A stretch of DNA of 64,000 nt from 0-14-0-80-60-11 sp049322355. Its GTDB lineage: Bacteria > Desulfobacterota > Desulfobaccia > Desulfobaccales > 0-14-0-80-60-11. A program made the position numbers and the translations under genes. The notes under the pieces were generated by a model. That model was given only the letters and a program-made list of their open reading frames with translations. It did not search any database and was not told the DNA's origin. The first letter of the stretch is position 1; each line of letters begins with the position of its first letter. Below, one piece after another: positions 34,656 to 44,175 of the stretch. The DNA is taken from the NCBI GenBank assembly GCA_049322355.1, contig JBMORG010000014.1, positions 13,638 through 77,637 on the forward strand, written 5' to 3'.

Positions 34656-35948
34656 ATGCCCTCGACACCCCCACCCACCCTGTCCCGCTCCCTCAAATTC
34701 CTGGTGGTGGGCGTCCTTTACTTCGCCGAAGGCGTACCTTTTGGATTCATCAATACCACCCTGTCTTTTTACATGCGGGGACAGGGGGTGCCCCTGGAGC
34801 AGATCGGCGTTTTGAGCCTGCTGGGGCTGGCCTGGAGCCTGAAATTTTTCTGGAGCCCCCTGGCCGATCGCTTCGGTTCCCGGGCCGTCTGGCTGGTGCC
34901 GGCCCAAATCCTGATTATTCTCTGCCTCCTGGGTCTGGCTTTGCTGGCCGGTGGTCCCGTCACCCTGGGCTTCTGGGTTCTGGTGGGCATCATGTGCCTG
35001 GCCTCGGCTACCCAGGACCTGGCAGTGGATGCCTACACCATCGACTTGCTGGAAACTCGGGAACTCGGATGGGCCAATGGCATCCGCAACGGCGCCTACC
35101 GGGTGGGCACCTTAGCCGCGGGCGCCGGGCTTTTGATCCTCAGCGACCGCATCGGCTGGAGTCCGGCATTCGTGGGAGTGGCGGTAATGATGGCCGCCAT
35201 GGTCCTCACTATCCTGGTCTTTCGGCCCTTCCACCTGCCTCGGCCTGTCGAGGCCCGAACCGCGCCGAACCCTGTCGGGCCAATGCGCCAATTCCGGGTG
35301 GCCCTGGAGGGATTGAAGCGCCACCGTCATATCGGCGTCATAGTGCTTTTCACCCTGTTATATAAGGCCGGGGATGCCTTAATGGGGTCCATGGTCAGCC
35401 CCTTTTGGAAAGACCAGGGGTTCAGCGGCACTCAATTCGGGGTGGTGTCCGGGATCTTCGGCGCCGGGGCCACCATTCTCGGTGGGCTTTTAGGGGGAGG
35501 CTTCACCAGCCGCTTCGGGATCGGCCGGGGCCTTTGGGTGCTGGGAATCCTGCAAGCGGTATCCAACTTAGGGTATTGGGTCGCGGCCCTCCCCGGCCTG
35601 GGCCGCCGGGTGCTGTTTTATGTACCCTTCTTAAGAGAAGACATCCCCATCTATCCCATTTATCTGGCCTCCCAAGGGGAAAGCCTCAGCGCCGGTCTGG
35701 GGTCCGCAGCGTTTATGGCTTTTCTCATGGCCCTGTGCGACAAGCGCTTCAGCGCCACCCAATACGCCTTCTTCGCCATGCTCTTTGCCTTAAGCGCCCG
35801 GATTATGGGCTACCTGGGAGGCTGGGGAGCGGGCTACTTCGGCTACGCCAGCTTTTTTTTCCTGAGCTTTCTCATCGCCTGGCCCGCCTTTGCCCTGCTC
35901 CCCTGGGTCCTCCCCGTGGTGCAGGAGATCGAAAGGAGTGAGAAGTGA
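34656..35948 (+). CDS. MFS transporter, AmpG-like
   Basis: A 430-residue, about 12-helix transporter. LYFAEGVPFGFINTTL, the WSPLADRF block after helix 2, and ATQDLAVDAYTIDLL are typical of AmpG/PAT1-like permeases, which import muropeptides or acetyl-CoA-like compounds. The substrate in this organism is not defined. It follows a pyrimidine tract and is alone in its operon. Confidence 0.85.
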   Translation: MPSTPPPTLSRSLKFLVVGVLYFAEGVPFGFINTTLSFYMRGQGVPLEQIGVLSLLGLAWSLKFFWSPLADRFGSRAVWLVPAQILIILCLLGLALLAGGPVTLGFWVLVGIMCLASATQDLAVDAYTIDLLETRELGWANGIRNGAYRVGTLAAGAGLLILSDRIGWSPAFVGVAVMMAAMVLTILVFRPFHLPRPVEARTAPNPVGPMRQFRVALEGLKRHRHIGVIVLFTLLYKAGDALMGSMVSPFWKDQGFSGTQFGVVSGIFGAGATILGGLLGGGFTSRFGIGRGLWVLGILQAVSNLGYWVAALPGLGRRVLFYVPFLREDIPIYPIYLASQGESLSAGLGSAAFMAFLMALCDKRFSATQYAFFAMLFALSARIMGYLGGWGAGYFGYASFFFLSFLIAWPAFALLPWVLPVVQEIERSEK

Positions 35949-36069
35949 GGAATGACAAGAGCCGTTGCCTTGCGCACGGATATAGCGGATAGTGGCCGCT
36001 TCCATGGCTTAATGTATCTCCGATCCATAATAAATTTTGCCAGAGGCCCCAGGTAGTTATAGAGGGAAA

Positions 36070-36609
36070 ATGATCCCAGAACCCAGAACCCAAAACCTAA
36101 AACCCAGGATTTTACTCACGGGACCGCCCCAGTGCGGCAAGACCACAGTGATTCAAAAGGTGGTGGCCGGTTTCCCGGGCCGGGTTGCGGGGTTCTTTAC
36201 CCGGGAGGTACGGGACCGCGGCAGGCGGGTGGGGTTTGAGATCATCACCCTTGACGGCAATTCCGCGCTTCTCAGCCACGTTGATTTTACCGGCCCCCGG
36301 GTAGGCAAGTATGGGGTCAACCTGGATAATTTTCACCGGGTGGCCCTGCCTACCCTGGAAGCGGCGCCAGGCGTGGACCTCATTGTCGTGGACGAAGTAG
36401 GCAAGATGGAATGCCTTTCGGATAAATTTGTGGCCGCCATGGAGCGCCTCTGGGCCAAACCGGTGCCGCTGGTGGTCACGGTGGCCGAGAAAGGCGGCGG
36501 ATTGATTGCTGCGTTGAAATCCAAGCCGGATAAAATTTTATTTGCAGTCACCATGTCTAACCGCGATGCCCTTCCGGTTCGGATATTGGAATTTCTCAAG
36601 GCTTGTTAA
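36070..36609 (+). CDS. THEP1-like nucleoside-triphosphatase
   Basis: A 179-residue P-loop NTPase of the THEP1 (COG1618) family. Walker A is LLTGPPQCGKTT and Walker B is LIVVDEVGKMECLS. Family members hydrolyse NTPs slowly; the cellular role is unclear. The first ~14 residues (MIPEPRTQNLKPR) are encoded by a seven-base-period AGAACCC tract (36075-36109), so the gene seems to have captured spacer repeat DNA as its 5' end. No later in-frame ATG precedes the P-loop. Confidence 0.85.
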   Translation: MIPEPRTQNLKPRILLTGPPQCGKTTVIQKVVAGFPGRVAGFFTREVRDRGRRVGFEIITLDGNSALLSHVDFTGPRVGKYGVNLDNFHRVALPTLEAAPGVDLIVVDEVGKMECLSDKFVAAMERLWAKPVPLVVTVAEKGGGLIAALKSKPDKILFAVTMSNRDALPVRILEFLKAC

Positions 36610-36654
36610 CATAGAGTTTGTCCTTATGTTCCTCTTGGTGAACCCCAAAAAGTA

Positions 36655-36699
36655 ATTTTTCCCTCCCCTGGTGGGAGGGGATTAAGGCGAGGGGGAAAA
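36655..36699. repeat. Dispersed G/C-rich repeat, family B (half copy)
   Basis: Only the CCCTCCCCTGGTGGGAGGGG arm followed by ATTAAGGCGAGGGGG, between the THEP1 and prmA genes. Confidence 0.65.
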
Positions 36700-36842
36700 T
36701 AATTAATCTGAGATGCGAATAAATTTCACTGCACCAAGCTTTCCCCGTCAAGGCATTAGCGTCGGCGATGAACACCCTAAGCCCAACCTCTTGAGATTCA
36801 TAGTTTATTGCAATCGAGTCCACCGGTGACTATACTGAAATT

Positions 36843-37736
36843 ATGGCCACTGAAACCTGGATAGAAGTGCGGGTCCTGGTGCCGGCGCGGATGCAGGAAG
36901 AGGCTTCGCTGTTTCTCACCGATTTCAGCGGGCGCGGAGTGATCATCGAAGAGGATAACGTCCCCTTAGGGGGGGTGGTTATCCGGGCCTACTTTCGGCC
37001 GGAGGAATACGGCCCCTGGCAACGGCAGGAGATGCAGGACTATCTGAAGCGTCTTGGCAATTATGAGCTCTATCCCCTGGGCCTGGAGATTCGCCAGGTG
37101 GCAGAAGAAGACTGGGCCGAAGCCTGGAAGGCCCATTTTAAAGCGGTGAAGCTGACGGACCGTCTGGTTGTCCGGCCGCCCTGGGAGGATTACACTGCCC
37201 AACCTGGGGAGTTGGTGGTCACCATTTACCCCGGGATGGCCTTCGGCACCGGGCGCCACTCCAGCACCCTTCTGTGCCTCCGGGCCCTGGAGCAGGTGTG
37301 GGATCAGGGCCTGCCCCGCTCCGCCAGCCCCTGGCAGGTGCTGGACGTGGGCACCGGCACCGGGATTTTGGCCCTGGCCGCGGCCCGCCTGGGGGCCGAA
37401 GTGGTGGCCATCGACCTGGACCCGGAGGCCGTGGCCGCGGCCCTGGAAAACGTACGTCTTAACAACCTCATGGACCGTGTCTGGGTGGAGGGCACGCCCC
37501 TTACTTCTCTGCGCCAACGCTTCGCCCTCATACTGGCCAACATCACCGCCCCGGATTTGCTCCAGTTGGCTGAGGCCCTCACCGCCCGGCTATTGCATGA
37601 AGGCGTTTTGATCATCTCCGGTTTCCTGGCTGATGATGTCGCGTCCCTGGCGACGCGCTACCAGGCCCTGGGCCTGCTCCAGACCGGTTATCTCACCCAG
37701 GAAGATTGGGGCGCCCTGATTTTCCGGCGGCCTTAG
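36843..37736 (+). CDS. prmA: Ribosomal protein L11 methyltransferase
   Basis: A 297-residue AdoMet enzyme that trimethylates L11. The N-terminal substrate-recognition domain (about residues 1-100) is followed by the PrmA hallmark TIYPGMAFGTGRHSST, motif I VLDVGTGTGILALA, acidic AIDLDPEAV and catalytic ILANITAPDLL. Length is normal. It stands alone in its direction upstream of the phasin-like gene. Confidence 0.95.
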   Translation: MATETWIEVRVLVPARMQEEASLFLTDFSGRGVIIEEDNVPLGGVVIRAYFRPEEYGPWQRQEMQDYLKRLGNYELYPLGLEIRQVAEEDWAEAWKAHFKAVKLTDRLVVRPPWEDYTAQPGELVVTIYPGMAFGTGRHSSTLLCLRALEQVWDQGLPRSASPWQVLDVGTGTGILALAAARLGAEVVAIDLDPEAVAAALENVRLNNLMDRVWVEGTPLTSLRQRFALILANITAPDLLQLAEALTARLLHEGVLIISGFLADDVASLATRYQALGLLQTGYLTQEDWGALIFRRP

Positions 37737-37866
37737 GCGGGTTCTATTTTGGGGTTTAGCCGAAACTCGGGAGTCCGGAGATATTATTTTCGTATTGAAA
37801 TGAAACAAATTGCAGTGGCCGACCTAAATAATTACGGGATTTCTTAATAAAATCAGGGGAAGCGAG

Positions 37867-38178
37867 ATGGATGCCATGAAAGATTTGTTTCAGAAGGCCT
37901 GGCTATTTGGGGTCGGGGTGTTTGATTTCACCAAAGAGAAAGTGGACGACCTGGTGCAGGAGATGGTCCGTCGGGGCGAAATCTCCCAACAGGAGAGCCC
38001 TGAAGCCGTAAAGGAATTGCTGGCCAAAGCCCAGGATGCCCAGCAGGCGCTCTGGGAAAAAGTCAAGGAGCTCACCAGGTCCGCCATTGATGAAATCAAC
38101 GTGGCCAAGGCTTCGGAATTGGCGGCCCTGGAAAAGCGCGTGGCCGCTTTGGAAGAGGCCTTGAAAAGCAGGGATTAG
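37867..38178 (+). CDS. Phasin-superfamily coiled-coil protein
   Basis: A 103-residue helical protein: an amphipathic N-terminal helix (MDAMKDLFQKAWLFGVGVF) and a charged coiled coil ending in SELAALEKRVAALEEALKS. It matches the PHA granule-associated/phasin-like family. Such proteins coat polyhydroxyalkanoate granules or bind their regulators, but no PHA synthase is in the window. A GGGGA ribosome site precedes ATG 37867. Confidence 0.75.
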   Translation: MDAMKDLFQKAWLFGVGVFDFTKEKVDDLVQEMVRRGEISQQESPEAVKELLAKAQDAQQALWEKVKELTRSAIDEINVAKASELAALEKRVAALEEALKSRD

Positions 38179-38241
38179 GGATTAGGGGCTTGCAATTATC
38201 ACCCGGACAAATGGGTTCTGCTAAGTTACATAATTTTACTA

Positions 38242-38334
38242 TAAATCCCCCTAAATCCCCCTTTTTCAAAGGGGGACTTTACAAGGGATTTCACCAAGTT
38301 CCCCCCTTTAGCAAAGGGGGGGTAGGGGGGATTT
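38242..38334. repeat. Dispersed C/G-rich repeat, family C (full copy)
   Basis: A C-rich arm AAATCCCCCTAAATCCCCCT with TTTTTCAAAGGGGGACTTT, then CCCCCCTTTAGCAAAGGGGG and GTAGGGGGGATTT. A long imperfect inverted repeat between the phasin-like gene and rsmE. Confidence 0.85.
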
Positions 38335-38383
38335 ATACCAGGGATCAGAACCTAAACTGGCCCCTGATCCCTGGTCCCTGATA

Positions 38384-39112
38384 ATGCGCCGTTTTTACGC
38401 CCATCCCCGTCAATTTGACCAGAATACAGTGATCCTGGACCAGGAAGAAACCCTGCATCTGGCCCGGGTCCTGCGTCTGGGAGTAGGCGCCAGGGTGGAG
38501 GTCTGCGACGGCGAAGGGGGAAATTTTGTCGCCCGGGTGGCTACCCTGGAAAGCCGGGGAGCGACGCTCCACATCATCGAAAAACTTAAACCTTGGGGTG
38601 AGTCGCCGCTGCCCCTGGTCCTGGGGATCGGCCTGGCCAAGGGTGAGGCCCTGGACGAAGCTATCCGCCAGGCCACTGAAATGGGGGTGAGCCGAATTGT
38701 TCCCTTTATCTCGGAGCGCTCGGAGAGGTTGCCAGCGGAACGGCTGGAGCCACGCCGGGAACGCTGGCAGCGTCTGGCCCGGGAGAGCGTCAAATCCTGC
38801 CAGCGTTCGCTGCTGCCCCGGATAGAGCCTGTCTGCGATTTTGCCGACGCGCTGCAAGGGCCGGAGGAATTTAAACTAATCTTCTGGGAAGAAGCCCGGG
38901 CCGGCGGTCTCAAACCCATTATAAAAAAGTCCCGGCCTCGGGACGTCCGCGTCCTCATCGGACCGGAAGGCGGCTTTTCGCCTGGAGAAGCGGACCTGGC
39001 CCGGGCTGCGGGTTTTCGCGTGGCCAGCCTGGGGCCCCGCCGCCTCAAGGTGGCCACTGCGGTCATGGCAGCCATGACCCTCTTGCAGTTCGCCTGGGGA
39101 GACCTGGCCTGA
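38384..39112 (+). CDS. rsmE: 16S rRNA (uracil-1498-N3)-methyltransferase
   Basis: A 242-residue SPOUT methyltransferase. The N-terminal PUA-like domain starts MRRFYAHPRQF. The trefoil-knot AdoMet site is RVLIGPEGGFSPGEADLA and SLGPRRLKVATAVMAAMTL. Its TGA overlaps the ATG of the next gene (TGATG), so both are translationally coupled. Confidence 0.95.
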   Translation: MRRFYAHPRQFDQNTVILDQEETLHLARVLRLGVGARVEVCDGEGGNFVARVATLESRGATLHIIEKLKPWGESPLPLVLGIGLAKGEALDEAIRQATEMGVSRIVPFISERSERLPAERLEPRRERWQRLARESVKSCQRSLLPRIEPVCDFADALQGPEEFKLIFWEEARAGGLKPIIKKSRPRDVRVLIGPEGGFSPGEADLARAAGFRVASLGPRRLKVATAVMAAMTLLQFAWGDLA

Positions 39113-40038
39113 TGGCCGCCCAGCTCCCTTACCGGGATCTTAATTCTTATCTGAAAGGGCGGTTCGGCCAACGGGTGCAGAAAATCACCCTGGATGCCGG
39201 GCTGACCTGCCCCAACCGGGACGGCCGCGTCGGAGTCGGGGGCTGCCTTTACTGCAATGCCCGGGGCTCCGGCACCGGCGCCTGGAGCCAGGGTCAAAGC
39301 ATCGCGACCCAGATGGAGGCGGGTATCGCGCGACTGTCCCGGCGTTACCAGGCCGCAAAGTTCATCGCTTATTTTCAAAGTTTTTCCAATACCTATGCCC
39401 CGATAGACAGGCTCCGGGAACTCTACGACGCGGCCCTGGCCTTTCCCCAGGTAGTGGGCCTGAGCATCGGCACGCGGCCGGACTGCCTGGAGGATGAGGT
39501 TCTGGACCTTCTGGCCGCCTACGCCCGAAGACGGCTGGTCTGGCTGGAACTGGGGCTGCAATCCGCGCATGACGCCACCCTGCAACGGATCAACCGGGGG
39601 CACGATGTGGCCTGTTTCACTGCGGCCGCCACCCGGGCCGCGGTCCGGGGACTTAAGGTGGTGGCCCACGTAATCCTGGGACTGCCAGGGGAAGGGCCCC
39701 GGGAGGTGGCGGCCACCGCCGCGTACTTAGGCCGGCTGCCCCTGCACGGGGTTAAAATCCACCTGCTCTATGTCATAAAGGATTGCGGTTTGGCCTCACT
39801 CTACCAGCAGGGGGAATACGTCTGCCTCACCGAGGACCAATATATCAACTTGGTGGTGGACTTTATTGAGCGGCTGCCGGCCCATCTGGTGATTCATCGG
39901 CTCACCGGCGACCCGCACCCCGAAGAGCTGCTGGCCCCGGCCTGGTGCCTGGACAAATCCCGGGTTCTACAGCTTCTCCGGGAGGAATTTACCCGCCGGG
40001 GTTCTCGCCAGGGGGATCGTTGGGGCATCCGGGTCTGA
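39112..40038 (+). CDS. Radical SAM protein, TIGR01212 (YhcC) family
   Basis: A 308-residue radical SAM enzyme. The cluster cysteines occur in LTCPNRDGRVGVGGCLYCN, typical of TIGR01212 rather than CxxxCxxC enzymes. Other blocks are FIAYFQSFSNTYAP and SIGTRPDCL. The function is not established; these proteins often accompany RNA-modification genes, here rsmE. It shares one base with the rsmE stop. Confidence 0.88.
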   Translation: MAAQLPYRDLNSYLKGRFGQRVQKITLDAGLTCPNRDGRVGVGGCLYCNARGSGTGAWSQGQSIATQMEAGIARLSRRYQAAKFIAYFQSFSNTYAPIDRLRELYDAALAFPQVVGLSIGTRPDCLEDEVLDLLAAYARRRLVWLELGLQSAHDATLQRINRGHDVACFTAAATRAAVRGLKVVAHVILGLPGEGPREVAATAAYLGRLPLHGVKIHLLYVIKDCGLASLYQQGEYVCLTEDQYINLVVDFIERLPAHLVIHRLTGDPHPEELLAPAWCLDKSRVLQLLREEFTRRGSRQGDRWGIRV

Positions 40039-40231
40039 CCGGAGTGCTCTCTTTTTTTCATTTTCCATAGTTTTCTCGTGGGGATGTTGACACTCCTGAG
40101 TTATATTTACCTGACCCTGGTGTGCTTTATGATGGCTGGAAAAGCTTGGCCTCACGGGGTAGGCCGGCAGTACTCGTAAAAAGCGATCCCCTCTGGATGA
40201 CAAGCTGCATAACTAACAATTGGCCGGATCG

Positions 40232-41035
40232 ATGCATAACTTAAAAGATAAACAGACTTCTGAAACCGGGCTGCCGCAAGAACCGCAGGCCATTTCGTGG
40301 TGGAAGAACAAAACTGCAACCTGGATCATTGTGCTCTTGGCCATTCTCGCACTGGGTCTGTTGTTCTGGGGTTTCCAGCATCGCAGCTTCCTGTGGGGGC
40401 AGCTGTGTGATTTTATCGGAGTCTGTCCGGACAAAGAATGGGTTAAGGCCACCGTCAAAGCTGCGGGACCCCTGGCGCCCTTCGTCTTTATCCTGATTCA
40501 ATCTTTTCAGGTGGTTTTTGCTCCGATACCCGGGGAAGCTACCGGTTTCATAGGCGGCTTCCTTTTCGGGGTTCCGCTGGGTCTGCTGTATTCCACTCTC
40601 GGTCTGACCATCGGGTCGGCCATGGCCTTTCTCATCGCCCGCTGGCTGGAGGAGCATTACATAAAACGGTGGATTCCGGTGGAAATCCTCCAGAAGTTCG
40701 ATTTTTTGATGGAGCGCCAGGGAGCCCTGGTTTCGTTTATCCTGTTTCTCCTGCCGGGGTTTCCCAAGGATTATCTCTGCTTCGTTTTGGGCTTAAGCCG
40801 CATGCCGTTTAAATTATTTCTCCTGATCTGTACCATAGGAAGGATTCCTGGCACCCTGCTGTTGAACCTCCAAGGGGCCAAGGTTTATAAAGGCGACTAT
40901 TACAGCACCTTCATCATCTTGGGGCTGTGCCTGGTGCTCATCGGGGTTCTGGCGTACTACCGGGAGGCGGTTTACCGCTGGATCAGGCGCTTTGACCACC
41001 CCGACCAGGCGGTGCCGGATTCAGACCAGAAGTAA
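40232..41035 (+). CDS. TVP38/TMEM64 (DedA-like) membrane protein
   Basis: A ~267-residue membrane protein with about six hydrophobic helices. The SNARE-associated/TVP38 core includes VVFAPIPGEATGFIGGFLFG, GSAMAFLIARWLEE and FPKDYLCFVLGLSRM. DedA/TVP38 proteins are implicated in lipid carrier or phospholipid scrambling and membrane homeostasis. ATG 40232 was chosen over a TTG at 40220. It is not in an operon. Confidence 0.85.
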   Translation: MHNLKDKQTSETGLPQEPQAISWWKNKTATWIIVLLAILALGLLFWGFQHRSFLWGQLCDFIGVCPDKEWVKATVKAAGPLAPFVFILIQSFQVVFAPIPGEATGFIGGFLFGVPLGLLYSTLGLTIGSAMAFLIARWLEEHYIKRWIPVEILQKFDFLMERQGALVSFILFLLPGFPKDYLCFVLGLSRMPFKLFLLICTIGRIPGTLLLNLQGAKVYKGDYYSTFIILGLCLVLIGVLAYYREAVYRWIRRFDHPDQAVPDSDQK

Positions 41036-41133
41036 TGCCGGGGAGAGTGGGTCAGTAGGATCTGACCGGTTCTCTCTCGGTAAATATAGGGAATGCCTAA
41101 AATTTTTTCTTTTTGTTACAAGGTCAAAGAATC

Positions 41134-41227
41134 TAAATCCCCCCTATCCCCCCTTTTCCAAAGGGGGGAACTTAGCGGAATTCCTTTGAAAGTCCCCCTT
41201 TGACAAAGGGGGATTTAGGGGGATTTC
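41134..41227. repeat. Dispersed C/G-rich repeat, family C (full copy)
   Basis: A C-rich arm (AAATCCCCCCTATCCCCCC) and mirrored G-rich arm (GACAAAGGGGGATTTAGGGG) in opposite orientation to the 38242 copy. Confidence 0.85.
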
Positions 41228-41287
41228 AAAAACGGCAATCAACTGGAATTTCCGGCAACGACTATAACCACACAAAGGGGGCAGACT

Positions 41288-42304
41288 ATGACATTGGACC
41301 CTAAAGGCGGTTTTGACCAACTCCTGGCCATGGCCCGGGGATTTCAGGCCTCGAAGATGCTCATGGTGGCTGTGGACCTCGGGCTGTTCGATTTTTTAGA
41401 AGAACCCAGAAGCGCAGTAGAGACCGCAGCCTGGCTTAAAGCCGACGCCCGGGCCACCGGCATCTTTTTGAACGGCCTGGCGGCCCTGGGCCTTTTGGTT
41501 AAGGGTGTGGACTACTTCAAAAACAGCGAACCGGCTTCCCGCTTCCTGGTGCAAGGCCAGGAGAGCTACCGGGGGGCCATCATCAAGCACATGGAGCACA
41601 CCTGGGGACGGGGTTGGGACGACCTTAAAGAGACGGTGCTGGTGGGCCGCCCCGCGGAGGCGGACCCGGAAAAATGGGTGGACGCCCGCCCCCAACGGGA
41701 CGAAGCTGAAATTCGGGCCTTCATTTGGGGCATGCACGCCATCGCCCGGGACCTGGCTCCCACCGTCGCAGCCAAACTGGACCTGAAAGGAGTTCGCCGT
41801 CTTCTGGACTTGGGAGGCGGTCCGGCCACTTATGCCATCATTTTTGCCCAGGCTAATCCCGGGCTTAACGCCACGGTTTTCGATTTACCCATGCCTCTGG
41901 AAATTGCCAAAGAAAATATCGCCCGAAATGGCCTGGCGGACCGGGTGCAGACCCTGGCGGGCAACTTCCTCGAAGATGAGATCGGCGCAGACTACGATTT
42001 CATTTGGGTTTCCCAGATCCTCCACAGCCATGACGAGAGCCAGTGCAAACTCATCATCGCCAAGGCGTTGGCGGCCCTCAACTCTGGCGGCCGTCTGGCC
42101 ATCCAGGATTTCTATCTCAACCCCGACGGGGCCAGTCCCACGGGTGCAGCCATGTTCGGGGTGCACATGCTGGCAGTCACCCCCCGGGGCCGGGCCTATA
42201 CCCATGGCGAAGTGGCGGAATGGATGCAGGAGGCGGGCCTGTCGAAACCGGAATACATGCAAAGCGGCATGGACGCGAGCATTTTGGTGGCGAAGAAGAA
42301 TTAA
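41288..42304 (+). CDS. O-methyltransferase (HIOMT/hydroxyneurosporene family)
   Basis: A 338-residue family 2 O-methyltransferase. The N-terminal winged-helix dimerisation domain (about residues 10-90) is followed by AdoMet motif I LLDLGGGPATYA and the catalytic-region HSHDESQCKLIIAKALAAL with motif LAIQDFYLNPDGAS. The substrate is a small hydroxylated compound that cannot be named. It follows the C repeat and starts alone; GGGGGCAGACT precedes its ATG. Confidence 0.85.
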   Translation: MTLDPKGGFDQLLAMARGFQASKMLMVAVDLGLFDFLEEPRSAVETAAWLKADARATGIFLNGLAALGLLVKGVDYFKNSEPASRFLVQGQESYRGAIIKHMEHTWGRGWDDLKETVLVGRPAEADPEKWVDARPQRDEAEIRAFIWGMHAIARDLAPTVAAKLDLKGVRRLLDLGGGPATYAIIFAQANPGLNATVFDLPMPLEIAKENIARNGLADRVQTLAGNFLEDEIGADYDFIWVSQILHSHDESQCKLIIAKALAALNSGGRLAIQDFYLNPDGASPTGAAMFGVHMLAVTPRGRAYTHGEVAEWMQEAGLSKPEYMQSGMDASILVAKKN

Positions 42305-42374
42305 GGGGAAAAAGAAGGGGGAAAGGGAAAAAGGGATAAATCTTTCCTCCTCTTCCCCTTTTCCCCTTTCCCCC

Positions 42375-43274
42375 TTAGCCTAAAAGGTTTTCCAACGCCG
42401 CCTCGATGGTAGGGAAATTGAACTTAAACCCCGCATCCAACAAGCGCTGGGGGAAAACCTTCTGGCCGGTGAGCAGCGTATCCCCGAACTCCCCCATAAT
42501 CAGCCGAATCATGAATTCCGGGGCGGTGGCGAAAGTGGGGCGGTGCAGGACCCGTCCCAGGGCCTTGGTCAGGTCCCGGTTGCGCACCGGATGGGGAGAG
42601 GTAAAATTCACCGGCCCGGTAATTTCGGGGTGCTCCTGGATGAAATGAAAGGCCCGGGCATGGTCCTGCTGGTGAATCCACGAGAACCATTGGAGCCCGG
42701 AGCCCAGGGGTCCCCCTAAAAACTTTTTGAACAGGGGCACCATCTGCCCCAAGGCCCCGCCATCCTTCCCCAGGACGATGCCGAACCGGGTGATTACCAC
42801 GCGCACCCCCAGTTCCTGAGCCTTCAAGGCTTCGCCTTCCCAGTTCCGGGCCACTTCTCCCAGAAAACCGGCATCCGACGGGGAGTCTTCAGTGAGTTCC
42901 TCCTCCCCCCGGGGGCCGTAGTAGCCCACCGCAGAAGTGCTGCAAAACAGTTGGCGCCGGTCTCCCGCAGCCAGGGCCGCCACCAGGTTGCGGGTGGTGA
43001 GAACCCGGCTCTCCATGATCTCTTTTTTGTGGGCTTCGCTCCAGCGGGTGAATATGGACGCACCGGCCAGATTGATGATCCAGTCATGCTCCAGCACCGC
43101 AGCCGTCCAGGGTCCCTGTTGGGTGGGATCGCCCTTCAGAAAGCCAATGCCGGGGATAGGGGATGGGGGGCGTTCCCGGCGTGTGAGGATGGTGACGCTG
43201 TGGCCCGCTTGGGCCAATTCCCGGGACAGGTAGGTGCCCACAAAGCCGGTGCCGCCGGTCATAAACACTTTCAC
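42375..43274 (-). CDS. NAD(P)-dependent epimerase, TIGR01777 (YfcH) family
   Basis: A ~299-residue short-chain dehydrogenase-like protein. The N-terminal Rossmann loop is TGGTGFVGTYLSREL, and the catalytic region has STSAVGYYGPRGEEELTE with the active-site Tyr motif. The C-terminal DUF1731-like end (LLDAGFKFNFPTIEAALENLL) is diagnostic of TIGR01777. The start is a GTG at 43274 with a GGAAGGGCAG ribosome site. The reaction is unknown. Confidence 0.88.
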   Translation of the reverse strand: MKVFMTGGTGFVGTYLSRELAQAGHSVTILTRRERPPSPIPGIGFLKGDPTQQGPWTAAVLEHDWIINLAGASIFTRWSEAHKKEIMESRVLTTRNLVAALAAGDRRQLFCSTSAVGYYGPRGEEELTEDSPSDAGFLGEVARNWEGEALKAQELGVRVVITRFGIVLGKDGGALGQMVPLFKKFLGGPLGSGLQWFSWIHQQDHARAFHFIQEHPEITGPVNFTSPHPVRNRDLTKALGRVLHRPTFATAPEFMIRLIMGEFGDTLLTGQKVFPQRLLDAGFKFNFPTIEAALENLLG

Positions 43275-43429
43275 GATGGCTGCCCTTCCTTTCTGACGGG
43301 CCGGGTTCCGGGGCAGGCTTTTCGATGCCGCGCCCCAGGCGCAGCCCGATTTCAAGAAAGTTAACCATTAAAAACGGTATGGCAAGCGGCAAAGACGGGA
43401 TGCGCTTCGCTTTCCCGCTCTACGGATTA

Positions 43430-44026
43430 TTATTTGGCGCGGGCTTGCTCCTTCCCCATTTGCCGGGCTCCCAACGCGATGATGATATAAGACCAGCCGC
43501 TGAAAATCATTTCGATGCTCACAAACAGGCCGATCACCCAAAATCCCGATATCGGCCACTTAGTCAAGATCATGACGCCCAAAATGATGGCGGCAATGCC
43601 CCCGATGAGAGGCCAGACCCAGTTCTTAAAGCCGCGCCATTGCAATGCCATGACAATCCGAACGATGCCGATGCCGATTAAGGCGCCACCGAGCAGCAGG
43701 GTGAGCAGGGCCGAGGCCCTCAGAGGGTCTTCAATGATGTCGAGGCCGGCCACCACATACAGGATGGCAATAACCACATGCCACAGAACACTTCGCCACC
43801 CGCGGCATTTGATGGCCTGAACAAGCTGGAGGACCCCGGCGATGAGCAGAAATATGCCGAAAATAAAGACGGTAGCCAGGGTAAGCCAGAAGGTCATGCC
43901 CAGGCCGATAGTCCCCAGGACTACCAAAAGGATACCCAGGGCCAGGAGCCAACCCCAGTTATGGATAAGATCCCCCAACACCTCAGCCGGTACCAGAGCT
44001 TCTAATGATGCGGCATTATTGACCAT
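43430..44026 (-). CDS. HdeD-family membrane protein
   Basis: A 198-residue protein with six hydrophobic helices in three pairs (WLLALGILLVVLGTIGLG, VFIFGIFLLIAGVLQLV, ...), typical of the acid-resistance HdeD/DUF308 family. The function is inferred from family only. It lies 150 bases downstream of the M-box ABC operon; it may or may not be co-transcribed. Confidence 0.82.
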   Translation of the reverse strand: MVNNAASLEALVPAEVLGDLIHNWGWLLALGILLVVLGTIGLGMTFWLTLATVFIFGIFLLIAGVLQLVQAIKCRGWRSVLWHVVIAILYVVAGLDIIEDPLRASALLTLLLGGALIGIGIVRIVMALQWRGFKNWVWPLIGGIAAIILGVMILTKWPISGFWVIGLFVSIEMIFSGWSYIIIALGARQMGKEQARAK

Positions 44027-44175
44027 TGTCCCAATTCCTCATCCTTTCAGAAATTAACCATAAAGATAATTATTTAGACCTATATCGGCCAGAGGCGGGA
44101 GAAGATAAAAACAAATAAGGAATAATCGGCTCAATTTTGTCAATCCGCAGCCTGGCCGAGGCCTTTGGCAATTTA

